From: Sipunculus nudus
Lineage: Eukaryota > Annelida > Sipuncula > Golfingiida > Sipunculidae
Length of the DNA stretch: 64,000 bases
Direction of reading: 5' to 3'
Assembly: GCA_026874595.1 (NCBI GenBank)
Contig: CM049314.1
Location: 2,875,318 to 2,939,317, forward strand
This document shows, one piece after another, positions 49,801 to 60,509 of the stretch. The notes below the pieces were generated by a model. It made no database searches. It was given only the letters and a program-made list of their open reading frames with translations, and was not told the origin of the DNA. The translations under genes were made by a program, and so were the position numbers. The first letter of the stretch is position 1; each line of letters begins with the position of its first letter.

Positions 49801-50391
49801 CTGTATGGAAAGGTCAGTCAGAGCCACGGACACACATTGTATGGAAAGGTCAGTCAGAGCCACGGACACACACTGAATCGACAGGTCTGTCAGAGCCACG
49901 GACACACTCACACTGTATGGACAGGCCGGTCAGAGTCACGGACACACTCACACTGTACGGGCAGGTCAGTTAGAGCTACGGACCGCTCACACTGTATGGA
50001 CAGGTCAGTCAGAACCACGGACACACTCACACTCTATGGACAGGTCAGTCAGAGTCATCGACAAACTCACACTGTATATACAGGTCAGTCAGAGTCACTG
50101 ACACACTCTCACTGTATGCACATGTTAGTCAGAATCATCCAAATACTGACACCGTATGGAAAGGTCAGTCAGAGCCACGGACACACATTGTATGGAAAGG
50201 TCAGTCAGAGCCACGGACACACACTGAATCGACAGGTCTGTCAGAGCCACGGACACACTCACACTGTATGGACAGGCCGGTCAGAGTCACGGACACACTC
50301 ACACTGTACGGGCAGGTCAGTTAGAGCTACGGACCGCTCACACTGTATGGACAGGTCAGTCAGAACCACGGACACACTCTCACTCTGTGGA
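46883..50391 (+). repeat. 40-bp minisatellite array 3 (~88 units)
   Basis: Longest array of the same 40-bp unit; a typical unit is 47001-47040. Units are more alike than in array 1, and higher-order repeats show recent growth: a block at 47396-47520 recurs 395 bp later, and a 351-bp block repeats at the right end. Flanks match arrays 1 and 2. All three plus-strand frames stay open over long stretches because the unit contains almost no stop codon on this strand. Confidence 0.95.
49608..50385 (+). repeat. 351-bp higher-order repeat in array 3
   Basis: Units 49608-49958 and 49959-50309 are nearly identical, with a partial third to about 50385; the marker gggcaggtcagt falls at 49608, 49959 and 50310. 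The length is a multiple of three, so open frames persist through it. Confidence 0.9.
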
Positions 50392-50627
50392 TAAAACAAT
50401 AAACGAAACTCATTGCATATTATAATTTATTTATGATACATTTAAATATACGGAAACCTTATATGTTAGCCCTTATATAAGTCTTTATATCATACATTAA
50501 ATATAATAAAGAATAAAATATATAAATCTCACTCTTCCGGGGCAAACAATAATGAAGAGTGAAAGCTTTGAATTATTCAGACATATAATTACTACATATA
50601 ATAAGTCATTTGGGCTTTACTCCTTCG

Positions 50628-50806
50628 CTACAGATCGTCATATATGTGATCGGAAGATGTTCAACAGACTGCTCGGCTTTTACATGGTAAGTTTATAAAC
50701 CGTCATTTGATGTTACTGCAGTCCTAGGTAAAGAATACGAGCGGTGGTAAAATCCTTTCTTTATCCAGATGACGAATGTATCGATAACAACATGGTCGGT
50801 ACAACC
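50628..50806 (-). pseudogene. LRR-Ig receptor remnant 3: TM/cytoplasmic-tail exon
   Basis: Minus strand reads DHVVIDTFVIWIKKGFYHR, then LPRTAVTS, with a short unrelated insertion before the terminal SDHIYD motif near 50640. Same exon as 9067-9204 and 22916-23053. It lies about 240 bp past array 3. Confidence 0.65.
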
Positions 50807-51352
50807 ACTGCAGAAAAAAAAGTAAAAAAAAAAAAGTTCCTTCAACCCTTTGAGGTTGTTGGTGTCTCCGTCCTAAAAGTCTTACCACTGGTTGGTTCCA
50901 ATACTGCAGAAGTTAAATCAACGGAGTTGATTGGGTATAAAAGGTCTATACTGATTTTGTAACAGATATCTTTCTGGTAGCATTACTAAAGATGTCCAGG
51001 CACTAACCCTGAAGCTTAAAGCATAAGTTAGTGAGCCTGATAATTTAAACTAAATGATATATGTATTCTTTAAAGATAATACAAAGTTTCATAACTGAAA
51101 TGCATGCGATATTCCGTTATAGTCAAGCCATTCATACAAAAACATGTGAACGTGTGTACCTTGTTAATTGTGGGAATAAATATGACCGAAAAACATTGAA
51201 TTAATTAATAAATATGTATTGCATTCATATGTTACATTTAAGACGACAAAGTGACAGCACTATACAGTTACATCCTTTGGATATAATTCCCATGCCGAGT
51301 CATTATCTGCTAGAAATGCACATTACTATTTAGTAACTCATAAAATACTTTC

Positions 51353-54186
51353 TAGTCATGGTGCCAAAGCAAGTAATTTTGAAAAAAATTGCCCGGGCTG
51401 ATATAAAATTTTAACTTTATTTTTCCTAGAGGTAGACATCTTGGGAATCAGAAAACCAATGTTGGCAATCAGGACACTCTTGCACAACATTTCAAGGAGC
51501 ATTTTTGCACAAGCTGTATACATTTTTGTGCGATTAGCCCAATTAAGCTCTCTCAGTCCCCTATTGGACTAAAACAGTAAGTTATATCTTTAAATGTAGG
51601 TATTTATATGCCTAAGACGCACAAAGTTGATTTTCATTCATATATGTGAAAAATTATGGCTTACAAGAACCAAAATACAACCAAATTTCTTTGAGCAATC
51701 TCACATAAATGAACACAGTTTCTGTATGCTTTTACACAAAGACCTTTTTAAAGCATTAAAACTTTATATGATTATTCCTCTTTCTTTTAGTAATATGCAT
51801 AAGTTGCTTAAGTGTAAGACAGATTTGTAGCAATGTCTTTTGTACCCCTACCCCCTTATTTATGAAAACGATCGCTAAAACAGGAATCAGGCAGACAACA
51901 TCAAACTTTACCTAAAAATATACTCATATTAAAACTCGTACATATATAAGCATAAAAATAACTAATCAAGAAATCAAAATCACTCAACCCAGATCAGTTT
52001 CTCCTTTTAGGTTGATTTAAATACAACTATATCTGAACGGAGATGTGCTAAAACCACCCAATGATTATAGTGTCTCTTACATGACTTGACCTGAACTAAT
52101 AAAGTAAGAGCAATTCTGTTTTAAGAGTATTCTTTATGCACCCCTTCCCCTTATTTAGAAGGTAGCCAACTAAACAGGAAATCAGTATTGACACCATACA
52201 AAATTGAAGCCCTACATATATCTTCAAGCAAAAATAAAGCAAGAAAATCACAATGTTGCAGTATGTACCATTTTACATTAAAAAGATATCAGGTAGAAAA
52301 GTTAACTTATTTAGCCATAACAATGTTCTTCTCCATTGCCATTTATAAATGGCTGTTATCAATTAAACATATGTCGTTCAGAAAGGACACTTATCATGGT
52401 TAATCATCAGTAAATTAGTCACCAGACACAATTCTTCCACACGCACCCTTTTCCCCCCAAGAGTGCTGTAGGGGACCTTTGAAAAGGACCCGTATTTAAT
52501 GAGATAGTGGCACCATAATATATACAAAGGATAATTTGTATGAAAATGTTCATATGGGTCTCTAGTTTAAGAATCTGCCTGATGCCCGTGCCAAAAGTGA
52601 GGGCGTGTTTTGGTAAATCGCTTCTGTAGATTGACATGTTTGGGCACAGGAAGAGACATCCGAAGTGTCACAGATAATTGGTGGGGGGGGGGGGGGTTGA
52701 TGGGGTCACTTAAATGTCACTAACGTTACTTAAAATTCAACGTATTTATTTCAATTTACCCTCTATGTATTGCCAAATATATTCCCTCGAAAAGAATGAA
52801 GAGACTGACTGAATTATTATGTAAATTTATTTGGTTGGGTAATTGATGTGGGAGCTAATTGGTTAATCAGTAACGAACACCGGTTTTTGCTGTGTTTTAA
52901 GACTCATCTTATTTTTAATTCAGGACCCACTCAAAAATAAAGTAATCTTTGGATATCTTTTAACTTGGAGACAACATACAATTCCATTGATAAGTTCTAG
53001 ATAATACTTTATTGCAGCCAGGTGTATGTTAATTCAATAAAATGTCGAATAGTAAATGTGGGTTTATTTCTCTATCATGATACAGTATGTGGGGACACAT
53101 TATGTTTCTCCTAATATATACGGTATAAGTTAAATATATGTGCACATCGCCTCCAGTTCAATAAAAACTAGTTGTAGAAAATGTAATAGATTTTAGATCT
53201 TTTAACTAGAGGGCACTCACTGGCTTCGAGGGTTAACTGATATACACATTTGATTAATATCAAAAGTGTGACCTGTAGAGTGTGTACAGATAAGCAAACA
53301 GACAGAAAAAGATACAAACATACAGACAAAATTAAGTCAGCTGCACCATAGGCCAGCCGTTTCCAATATTCTAGCAAGCAACAATCATACAGAGCTGAAA
53401 ACATAACCTCCTCGGTCGAAGGAGCGAGTCACACGAATACAGGAGTGTGGTATCATATATAAGTGTGTGCATAATACGTATAAAAATTATTGGCAGGGCA
53501 CAAATCATATCTACCAGATCAAAAATATTCTGGTCAAACATTCAATCAGATGTTGATTGATTCTTCTTATAAGAACACAGGCCACAGGAATTTATATTCT
53601 ATGGGTATAAGGTATAGAAACATGATATGAAGATGCTGGGAGTAACGACTTTCTTTGTGCCAAGGGTTGTTTAATGAATACTTCGCATTGCTTTCTATAT
53701 AAGAAATAATGGGCTGCATTTTAACAAGTGTTCCCGTCATGAAATGTTAAAAAGAATTTTGCAACCCTGCTTCTAGGATATATTGCATCATCATATTTAT
53801 CGGTAGTACAAAATTATTAAGAGCTGATGATCAGATCAAATAATCCTTTGTCTTGGATAGATTCATCTTTGGCAGCAGGTCTGTGGCTTTACCTGGATTT
53901 TTGTTTCATTTTTATTGCGGTCTGGAAACACACACTCATAAAAAAAAATAACAATTGTTGCCAGGCAAAAAATTGGTTTTGATTGAGTGATAAAAATAAT
54001 ATCTCATCAACACCTTTATCCACATCTTAACACCGTATTCCCAACAGAGTTGTAACTAATGTTGGGTTATTTGCCTATTCATTTTTAACATTTCTTATTA
54101 AATGAATTCTTTATATGGGTAGCACGAATTGATCTTGAATTGACTTATCATATTGATCTTGGATCTAGTTTATCCTTTGAAAAAAA

Positions 54187-54242
<56 letters not shown>

Positions 54243-54943
54243 TGCTCTGTGGTCTAGCTTTGTCGAAGCATACATGTGTTGTTTTAGCCTGTCGAGAGTA
54301 TCAAAACCACTATGTCTGGATCTGTGCTTTCTATATCTGTGCTTGTGTAAAGGTTATCTTGAATATAACCAGCAAATGCGCTGACGTGCTGAAAATTACA
54401 ATCGGATAAAATGTTTTCTTATTTCAAGCAAAATTGAAGAAAACATGAAAATTTCAGTAAGAATAGAAATGCATTTGATAGAAAATCCCATGGCCATTGC
54501 ATAATAATCTAAAATTAATCATAAGATGAAACAAAGGTACGTACATAGGAATGTTTTCTAGAATTTTGGAAAATGTGAGGTGGGGGTAAGTTATATGGCT
54601 CACAATCGCTAACATACAAGAATTGTCGAAAAATTCTTACAGCTGTCAGAGCCCTAGTTATTAGCTAATCAATGGTACCATATTTGTGAAAATATATACA
54701 AGCAAGTAGCAGCTGTAATCAAAAACGGATCAGCAGTAGGTAGCTAAAAAGTCATAAAATTACTCAACCTTCCGAAACAAAAGCAATACTAAAAGTACTT
54801 TTGCAAGAATTTTGAGACTGCCAACATTACTTTCCAATCTCTAGGGTGGATCTTCTAAACATGTCAGGGGTTTAAAATTTTTTATCTGATGCTGTAAGGT
54901 ACACTCCTATTTTTGCACAGTACAGAGTTTGGCCCCCTGACTA
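51353..54943. mobile_element. 3.59-kb TIR DNA element inserted in receptor remnant 3
   Basis: The left end tagtcatggtgccaaa matches the right end's reverse complement tagtcagggggccaaa. Subterminal regions are also inverted matches (51400-51500 against 54780-54895). The surrounding sequence is continuous in module 1 (aaaatactttcccttacctttatgg, around 9700-9724), so this is an insertion in the intron between Ig and TM exons. The target duplication is unclear. No transposase frame is recognised; it contains (AT)n at 54189-54237 and poly-G at 52681-52695. Likely a non-autonomous or long-dead element. Confidence 0.75.
54189..54237. repeat. (AT)n microsatellite
   Basis: Pure AT tract inside the 3.59-kb element. 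Confidence 0.95.
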
Positions 54944-54952
54944 TTCTTTAAC

Positions 54953-55112
54953 CTTCATGGTATCTGAGCCCCTTTGTCGCTTCTCCTTTACCGTTGATTG
55001 CGAAGCAGTAGTAGATCCTGGGAGCCAAAGCGAATAGTTTTGGGTGATTTTGCCTAAGACTGGATTTGGTAAATATGCGTGTTTCATGTTTTTCGGTGGT
55101 GGTAGTTCTACG
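54953..55112 (-). pseudogene. LRR-Ig receptor remnant 3: Ig-domain exon
   Basis: Minus strand reads LPPPKNMKHAYLPNP, GKITQ, then after a one-base shift LFALAPRIYYCFAINGKG and LRYHEG, ending at a donor GAAG|GTTAAA (54953/54952). More of the domain start is kept than in remnants 1 and 2. The LRR exon is absent; a plus-strand LRR pseudogene begins about 120 bp further right. Confidence 0.75.
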
Positions 55113-55229
55113 TTCCACCAATGCCTAATATGTCAGTGAAATGATGTTATAACAGGTAGATATTGGTCCATAATGCAAAATTGATGAATTTATAACCATG
55201 CACCACCAAGTCCCGCATGAGTTGTATTT

Positions 55230-55719
55230 ATGTTTGACTGGTACTCCCTGTCAGTATCTGGACTGGGGACATTCTGTGACCCCCTGAAAACACAGACCAT
55301 TCTACTGAGAAAACTTAACCTGACAGTGTCTGTTGGACGGGATGTACATGGCGCCCCCTGTCCGTCAATGACGGAGTCTCTCCCCTTTACTCTGGGGACG
55401 CTTGACGTGTCCTACAATGACATGACAGGCGAGAGTTTAAGGCAGTTATCGTGGCGCGTCTGTCAGCTAAAACAGATTCAGGTCATCAGGATGGAGTTGT
55501 GCAAACTTTGTGACGCCGTGGCCGTCCTGGAGTTTAAAAAGAACTGCCTGACGCTCACAGACTTCAATGTCTCCTGGAAAAGGTGGTGGAGGTCGCCAGT
55601 CTGACACCAAACATGGTGGCACGCTGGACCTGAGGTACTACAATAGATCATGTCACGTGATAGACAGAATCAGAAGACAGCTCAGTAAGGAGCTCCCTCG
55701 GCTGACGCTGTCCGTGTAG
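55230..55719 (+). pseudogene. LRR protein 3' end (NLR-like leucine-rich repeats)
   Basis: Plus-strand frame from 55230 carries ribonuclease-inhibitor-like LRRs: LGTLDVSYNDMTGESLRQLS, VCQLKQIQVIRMELCKLCD, LTLTDFNVSW. After 55575 the protein continues in other frames: LEKVVEVASLTPNMV, then TLDLRYYN and a C-terminus DRIRRQLSKELPRLTLSV with stop at 55717. Two frameshifts within 60 bp make it broken. The repeats differ from those of the LRR-Ig receptor and lie on the other strand; the composition is richer in GC. The N-terminal part is not in view. Confidence 0.65.
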
Positions 55720-56070
55720 ATCATGCCACGTGATAGACAAAATCAGAAGACAGATCAGTTAGGCCCTCCCTCCGCTGCCGCTGCCCGTGTAGATCCTGTC
55801 ATGTGATAGACAGAATCAGAAGACAGCTCAGTAAGGAGCTCCCTCGGCTGACGCTGTCCGTGTAGATCATGCCACGTGATAGACAAAATCAGAATACAGA
55901 TCAGTAAGGCGCTCCCTCCGCTGCCGCTGCCCGTGTAGATCCTGTCATGTGATAGACAGAATCAGAAGACAGATCAGTAAGGAGCTCCTTCGGCTGATAC
56001 TGCCCGTGTAGATCATGTCACGTGATAGACAGAATCATAAGACAGCACAGTAAGGGTCTCCCTTGGTTAT
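55646..56070 (+). repeat. 73-bp minisatellite grown from LRR coding sequence (5.8 units)
   Basis: Units start at 55646, 55719, 55792, 55865, 55938 and 56011, exactly 73 bp apart. The first unit is the last 24 codons plus stop of the LRR pseudogene. Odd units share agctccctcggctgacgctg and even units share ctccctccgctgccgctgcc, so the true repeat is 146 bp. Confidence 0.9.
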
Positions 56071-58763
56071 CATTCACGTTCAGTTCAGAACTTGGTATAG
56101 CAGAACTTAGCTGAAATACCAATAATACCTTTGAACCTGTAAGGTTTGTCATTCGGGATATCAGACAAAATGTTTGGATAGAGGGGAATTTAATATACCC
56201 GCCCCCCTCCCCATCACACACAAACACCCATACACAAATGGTTTACATGCGAGGAGAAACGAGATGCAGAGCCCTAGGAGTAGGACGAGACTACAATGCC
56301 TTTGGCAATTAAACTAAACATTTCTTATTGAGACAGAATCAGTTAATTTAAATTTAATTCCAATTCAAACCAGGTTTTAATCGGCCATAATAAAGTCACT
56401 TACTCCACCATTTCTTCTTCGTCCCTCAGGAGTAAGCTCCTTTCAGGTGCAGCCTATATTTGCGGGGAAACATGACTGAGCAGACGACAACCATAGTGAC
56501 GTAACAAAGAACAAACATGGCTAAATGACATTCAGGGGTTTCAATTTAGTGTCGATTATAGCTCACAGATGTCAACACTTGCCGGTCCATTTTGAAAACT
56601 TGCCCACCTCCCACTGACACCTAATGCTACCTGTTTTATCCGCCGTTATACGTTCAGTAGGACAGCATAATTGAACAGTTCTATTATTACATTATAACCC
56701 TCCATATAAAAATATATCATACTGAATTGTAATTCGTTTGTATTTAAACTTATTTCCATTTAGACTATCTGTAGGCCTATTTTTGCTTTTGTAAGACGTG
56801 TTAGTACTGCTACGTAGGCCTGTGTAATGTGACATGTTAATTGTTTTTGCATACAACAGTTAATATTTATGAAACATATTCTAGTATGTTTGTGTCTATA
56901 GTCCATTCTTCCGACCGTGAAACGCCGTTTTTTTTTCACGATCATTTTTAAAAGAATTGAGACGGAACAAAGATTTTTGGTACAGAGTTAAATGAGAACG
57001 CGACCTAATTTTCTGACAGGAAAATGCCACATACCCCGAGATGCCCGTAATGAACAAAAATTATAATCCAGGAGAAACTCGCGGGCTGTTTACGACATTT
57101 TGTGCCTGGTCAACTGACAATATTCTGCCTCGCACGTGCGTGACGTCATAAGCGGTGTTTTATTTTGCAGGAGATAGAATCCCTCTGGTTGGTGATGTGA
57201 GGTGGTCAAACAAATGAATAAAAAAAGGTGTCGGTTTTCATCACAAAACAACCTGGATCACCTGAATGTGTTTATAACAGTGACACCATTCAAAAGCGTT
57301 ATTTGATTTCCACCACCATGCACCCATCATTTAAATATCGATGGAAGAATACTATCCTTATGAGCTTATCTATAATTACAAGCATTGTTAATAACAATAT
57401 TAATAGTTTAAATGGCAAAACTTGGGTACACGTGTGTGCCCTATAGATTTTCTCCAGGCATGTCCCCAGGGCACCACCACCTTTTACAATGAATCACTGG
57501 CTGCTCTCTGAGCTGAGGTCACACAGTCCATTCAATCCAAGGCCACTGAAAATATGTCCCCAAGACCTTTTACTAGCTTTTAGTATGTCCTCAACCTTTA
57601 ATTCCAAAGGCATTCAACCCAGCTGTGATGATTTTCTGTACTCGTGTGAATAAGCTGGAAATATCCTACACGATGATATGTAATTTTTGTATGTGAAAAC
57701 ATTATTTTTTCATCTGCTTAGGCAAAGAATAATAAGGAAAACAGTGATTTTACCTATTTACTGGGTGTCCCCATTTGAGGTTATAATGTTTCCATGTGAG
57801 GTGCAGGTACATTTATAATTTTACTGACCATTTATTTCTAGATATAATTATTAAAGTAACCCATCAGAGTACTTTACGGAATTATTAGTTTAGTATAATT
57901 TACACACCTTGTCGTCGGCATATTATATGAAAAAATGTCCAATAATACACATTTTTTTACGATATCCAATGTTTTCTTGTGAAATTTGAATTTTTTTATT
58001 CCTACAGGAAATAAACAAAACACGGTTTCAGCTGGCTAAATAGTGTGCAAAATGGAATTTGAAACACAAGCCATATCTGGCTGGTGCCATTTTCAGTGGC
58101 CTGACCCATATATATAATTATAGGTGTCATGGACTCATGAAACCTTTTGTGTAAATGTCATAAGTAAAGTTTTTTTTTTACAAATTTGAACAGATTCACA
58201 CCGGCTGTGGATATAAAACTTGACACATCCGCCGCATATCTATATGCAGTTGAACAGCACTAATGAAACTATAAAGTGGTTAAAATAAAGCCCGGCATCT
58301 TCATTCTGTATATGATCGAACGAAAAGTCAGTACAATTAAGTACTGCGTCCGATGTTGCTTGCGGCAACTAAGCCTAGGCATTGGTGTGCTTGGTTATCT
58401 GCATGAATTGTCACTGAATGTTTTGCGAGCGGAAGTTAAAATGTAATGCAATCTCTACTTGAAAGACACATCCATGCGCAGCCACTGGCGATAGATTCCC
58501 TTTATATACCGGTAGCTATGTGGCGTGATTTTGGAATCCTCCGGCATTCAGCCTCGACTTGATCCAATCGAAGCAGTGCAGTCAGTAATGTGTAAGTAAT
58601 TTTGACTAGAAGTGACTTCATCGCGCGGTTACACTCTTATTTTCATTTTTCTTCTGAAGTGAAACTAATTTGCTAACCATTGATGTCCTTCTTCTCGCGT
58701 GTAACTTTTCGGTGAAGCAAATATGCAGGCCGTTCCCTAAAAAAAGAGCGGGCGCTCCCTTAG
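56071..58763. other. No gene recognised
   Basis: Single-copy-looking AT-rich sequence without a supported gene. A short inverted match (ggccactgaaaat near 57541 and its reverse complement near 58089) is the only internal structure that I noticed. Confidence 0.4.
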
Positions 58764-59563
58764 AGTAACTTCATTTCAAGTTGCTCGAAAATCACGTTGG
58801 GAACAGGTCGAGTGGGCTGGCGCCAGTGGGTGGTCCAGCCAGGTGTCACGCCTAGGTGTGAGGTTTTTAATCAGGATCGCAAGCAACATCGGACTCGTTT
58901 TCCGAGTAAAGTACTTACTCCATCTAAGGCCGTATCCGCACTTGGTACGCATTTAAACCGGTTTACTTTAGCCTCGAAGTAGTCCGCTTTGCGTCCGCAC
59001 TGTAGTTCGCTTTACAAATGCCTAAACCGGTTTATACAACACAACTTGAGATTCCTGTCCGCACTTAGTTTGTTATCCGAATCATTCCTGCAACTGAGCG
59101 CTCTTGGCGCAACGCATCATGAGCAACATCAAAGGTAGCGGCCAAGACCGTTCGCTGAAACGGGACTCATTCGGACTAGAAGCGGATTTGCCTGTACGCA
59201 CTAGAAACCGGTTTACTGTAAACCGGACTAAAGTAAACCGGACTACTGTAGACCGCCTTTCAAGCGGACTACAGTAAATCGAACTGATGCGGATTAGTAG
59301 CCTAGTGCGGACAGAGTAAACCGGTTCACGATCCGCATTATTTGCTAGTGCGGACACGGCCTAATTCTATATCCATGGGTTATTTAGGGATTTCCCGTGA
59401 CGTCAGAAGGAACCCTCGAACGAACGACCGGAAAAGTGGAGTCTGTTGTCGAGCTGATCACGTTGGCCACAGCAAGCCGGGGCCCGCATCAGCTCCCTTA
59501 CCTACGACGAAAGATCAGAAAAGTTCCAGGTATTGGCCTCAACATATTGTAAGGAGTAAATGA
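58764..59563 (+). pseudogene. Unidentified reading frame split by a TIR element
   Basis: An open frame runs from after a TAG near 58761 (WRQWVVQPGVTPRCEV, RFPSKVLTPS) to the element at 58928. On the far side it continues with NSISMGYLGISRDV to SSRYWPQHIVRSK and a stop at 59561. The element plus one TAA is 437 bp, and removing that length brings the two parts into the same frame. Basic, Pro/Arg/Ser-rich composition with no recognised domain; it could be the C-terminal part of a retroelement pol or a host exon. Confidence 0.4.
58928..59361. mobile_element. 434-bp TIR element (PIF/Harbinger-like MITE)
   Basis: Left end ggccgtatccgcact and right end with reverse complement ggccgtgtccgcact, flanked by TAA on both sides (58925-58927 and 59362-59364), a 3-bp target duplication as in PIF/Harbinger elements. 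The interior repeats aaccggttta and gtccgcac motifs many times and has no transposase. Confidence 0.8.
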
Positions 59564-59900
59564 TGCGAAGTCATTGAATGTATAATTGTAGATGCTACTC
59601 CAAGCCAAGATATCTAGGTTAGCTGGCCAGGCATTCCCAGGTTAGCTGGAGTGCACCAGATACCGAGGTAAAGACGAGAAGTTGAACGGGCTAACGGAGC
59701 AGCAGGAACCACGCCCACTCAGCGACGAACGCCTGAACACCCCTGGGCCACCTGACAGCCTGCAGCCAGTTTGGTGCTAGTCTAGTATCTAATGATGACA
59801 GGGCAGAACCCTCTACAGATATAATATGAATTAAACTGTTTGTAAGCGCGTTCTTGTCGCTTAAGCAAAGTAGGACTGTTGTGCGTTCCTGACATTTTTG
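59444..59900 (+). mobile_element. Possible LTR remnant (BEL/Pao-like)
   Basis: A segment starting tgttgtcgagc and ending cctgaca, followed by tttttggtccgatacc, which resembles the primer-binding region after BEL/Pao LTRs. No second LTR or pol was found next to it, so this is a weak call. Confidence 0.2.
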
Positions 59901-60382
59901 GTCCGATACCGTTTATGTAGTTTTTTAACCTGATCTACTTGTTTCTGTAACTGTGTTGGAAGTGGTGCACCAGTTATCGATTATATTGATGTTTGGTCGC
60001 TTTCTTTTAAAATCAAAGAAAACAATTGCATTTTTGTATAATCGGTAACAAATGATTATATTTGCATATCCAAACAATCCATACCCGATAAAATATTGTA
60101 ATTCTTTCAGAGAGATAAGAAAACTTTACACCAACAGCGAATGGTATTAAGACTTAACATTGTGCAATCAAGAAGTCTCAACAACTCGTCTGTCACCTTG
60201 ACCTTTCAGTGTAAAATGCAAGTTTGATAGAATTTACTCAGTTATTATTTGAAATATAATTCAGTACAGCATATTTCACCGTAATATATATGGTTTATAA
60301 AATCAATAAGTAATAAGCAATCATCGGTCCTTTTTTTATCTTTCAAGCATGCATCGACTTTTATTTGACAACCGATTCTCAC

Positions 60383-60502
60383 CGCTAGTTGTTGGCTTCC
60401 AGCTTCTTGTCTTTCTTCAAACTGTATAGCAGAGATATAGTTTCCATTTGTCTTTAATATTATGAAGCTACCGGCCTGAGGCCCATGTAACATGGGGATT
60501 TT
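60383..60502 (-). CDS. Candidate 40-codon internal exon
   Basis: Minus-strand segment bounded by a pyrimidine-rich acceptor (TCATCTTTTAG at 60503) and a good donor (CTAGCG|GTGAGA at 60383/60382). Exactly 120 bp, phase 0 at both ends, open throughout: HGPQAGSFIILKTNGN, YISAIQFEERQEAGSQQLA. No family recognised and no neighbouring exon found. Could be chance. Confidence 0.3.
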
Positions 60503-60509
60503 CTAAAAG

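Noticed and set aside
49174-50394. A 406-residue open frame as a protein gene
   Set aside because: It is entirely 40-bp minisatellite, parallel frames are equally open, and there are no start context, domain or exon signals. Kept only as an observation about the array.
57541-58105. Possible TIR element (ggccactgaaaat and its reverse complement)
   Set aside because: The inverted match is short, the flanks show no duplication and the rest of the ends do not pair.
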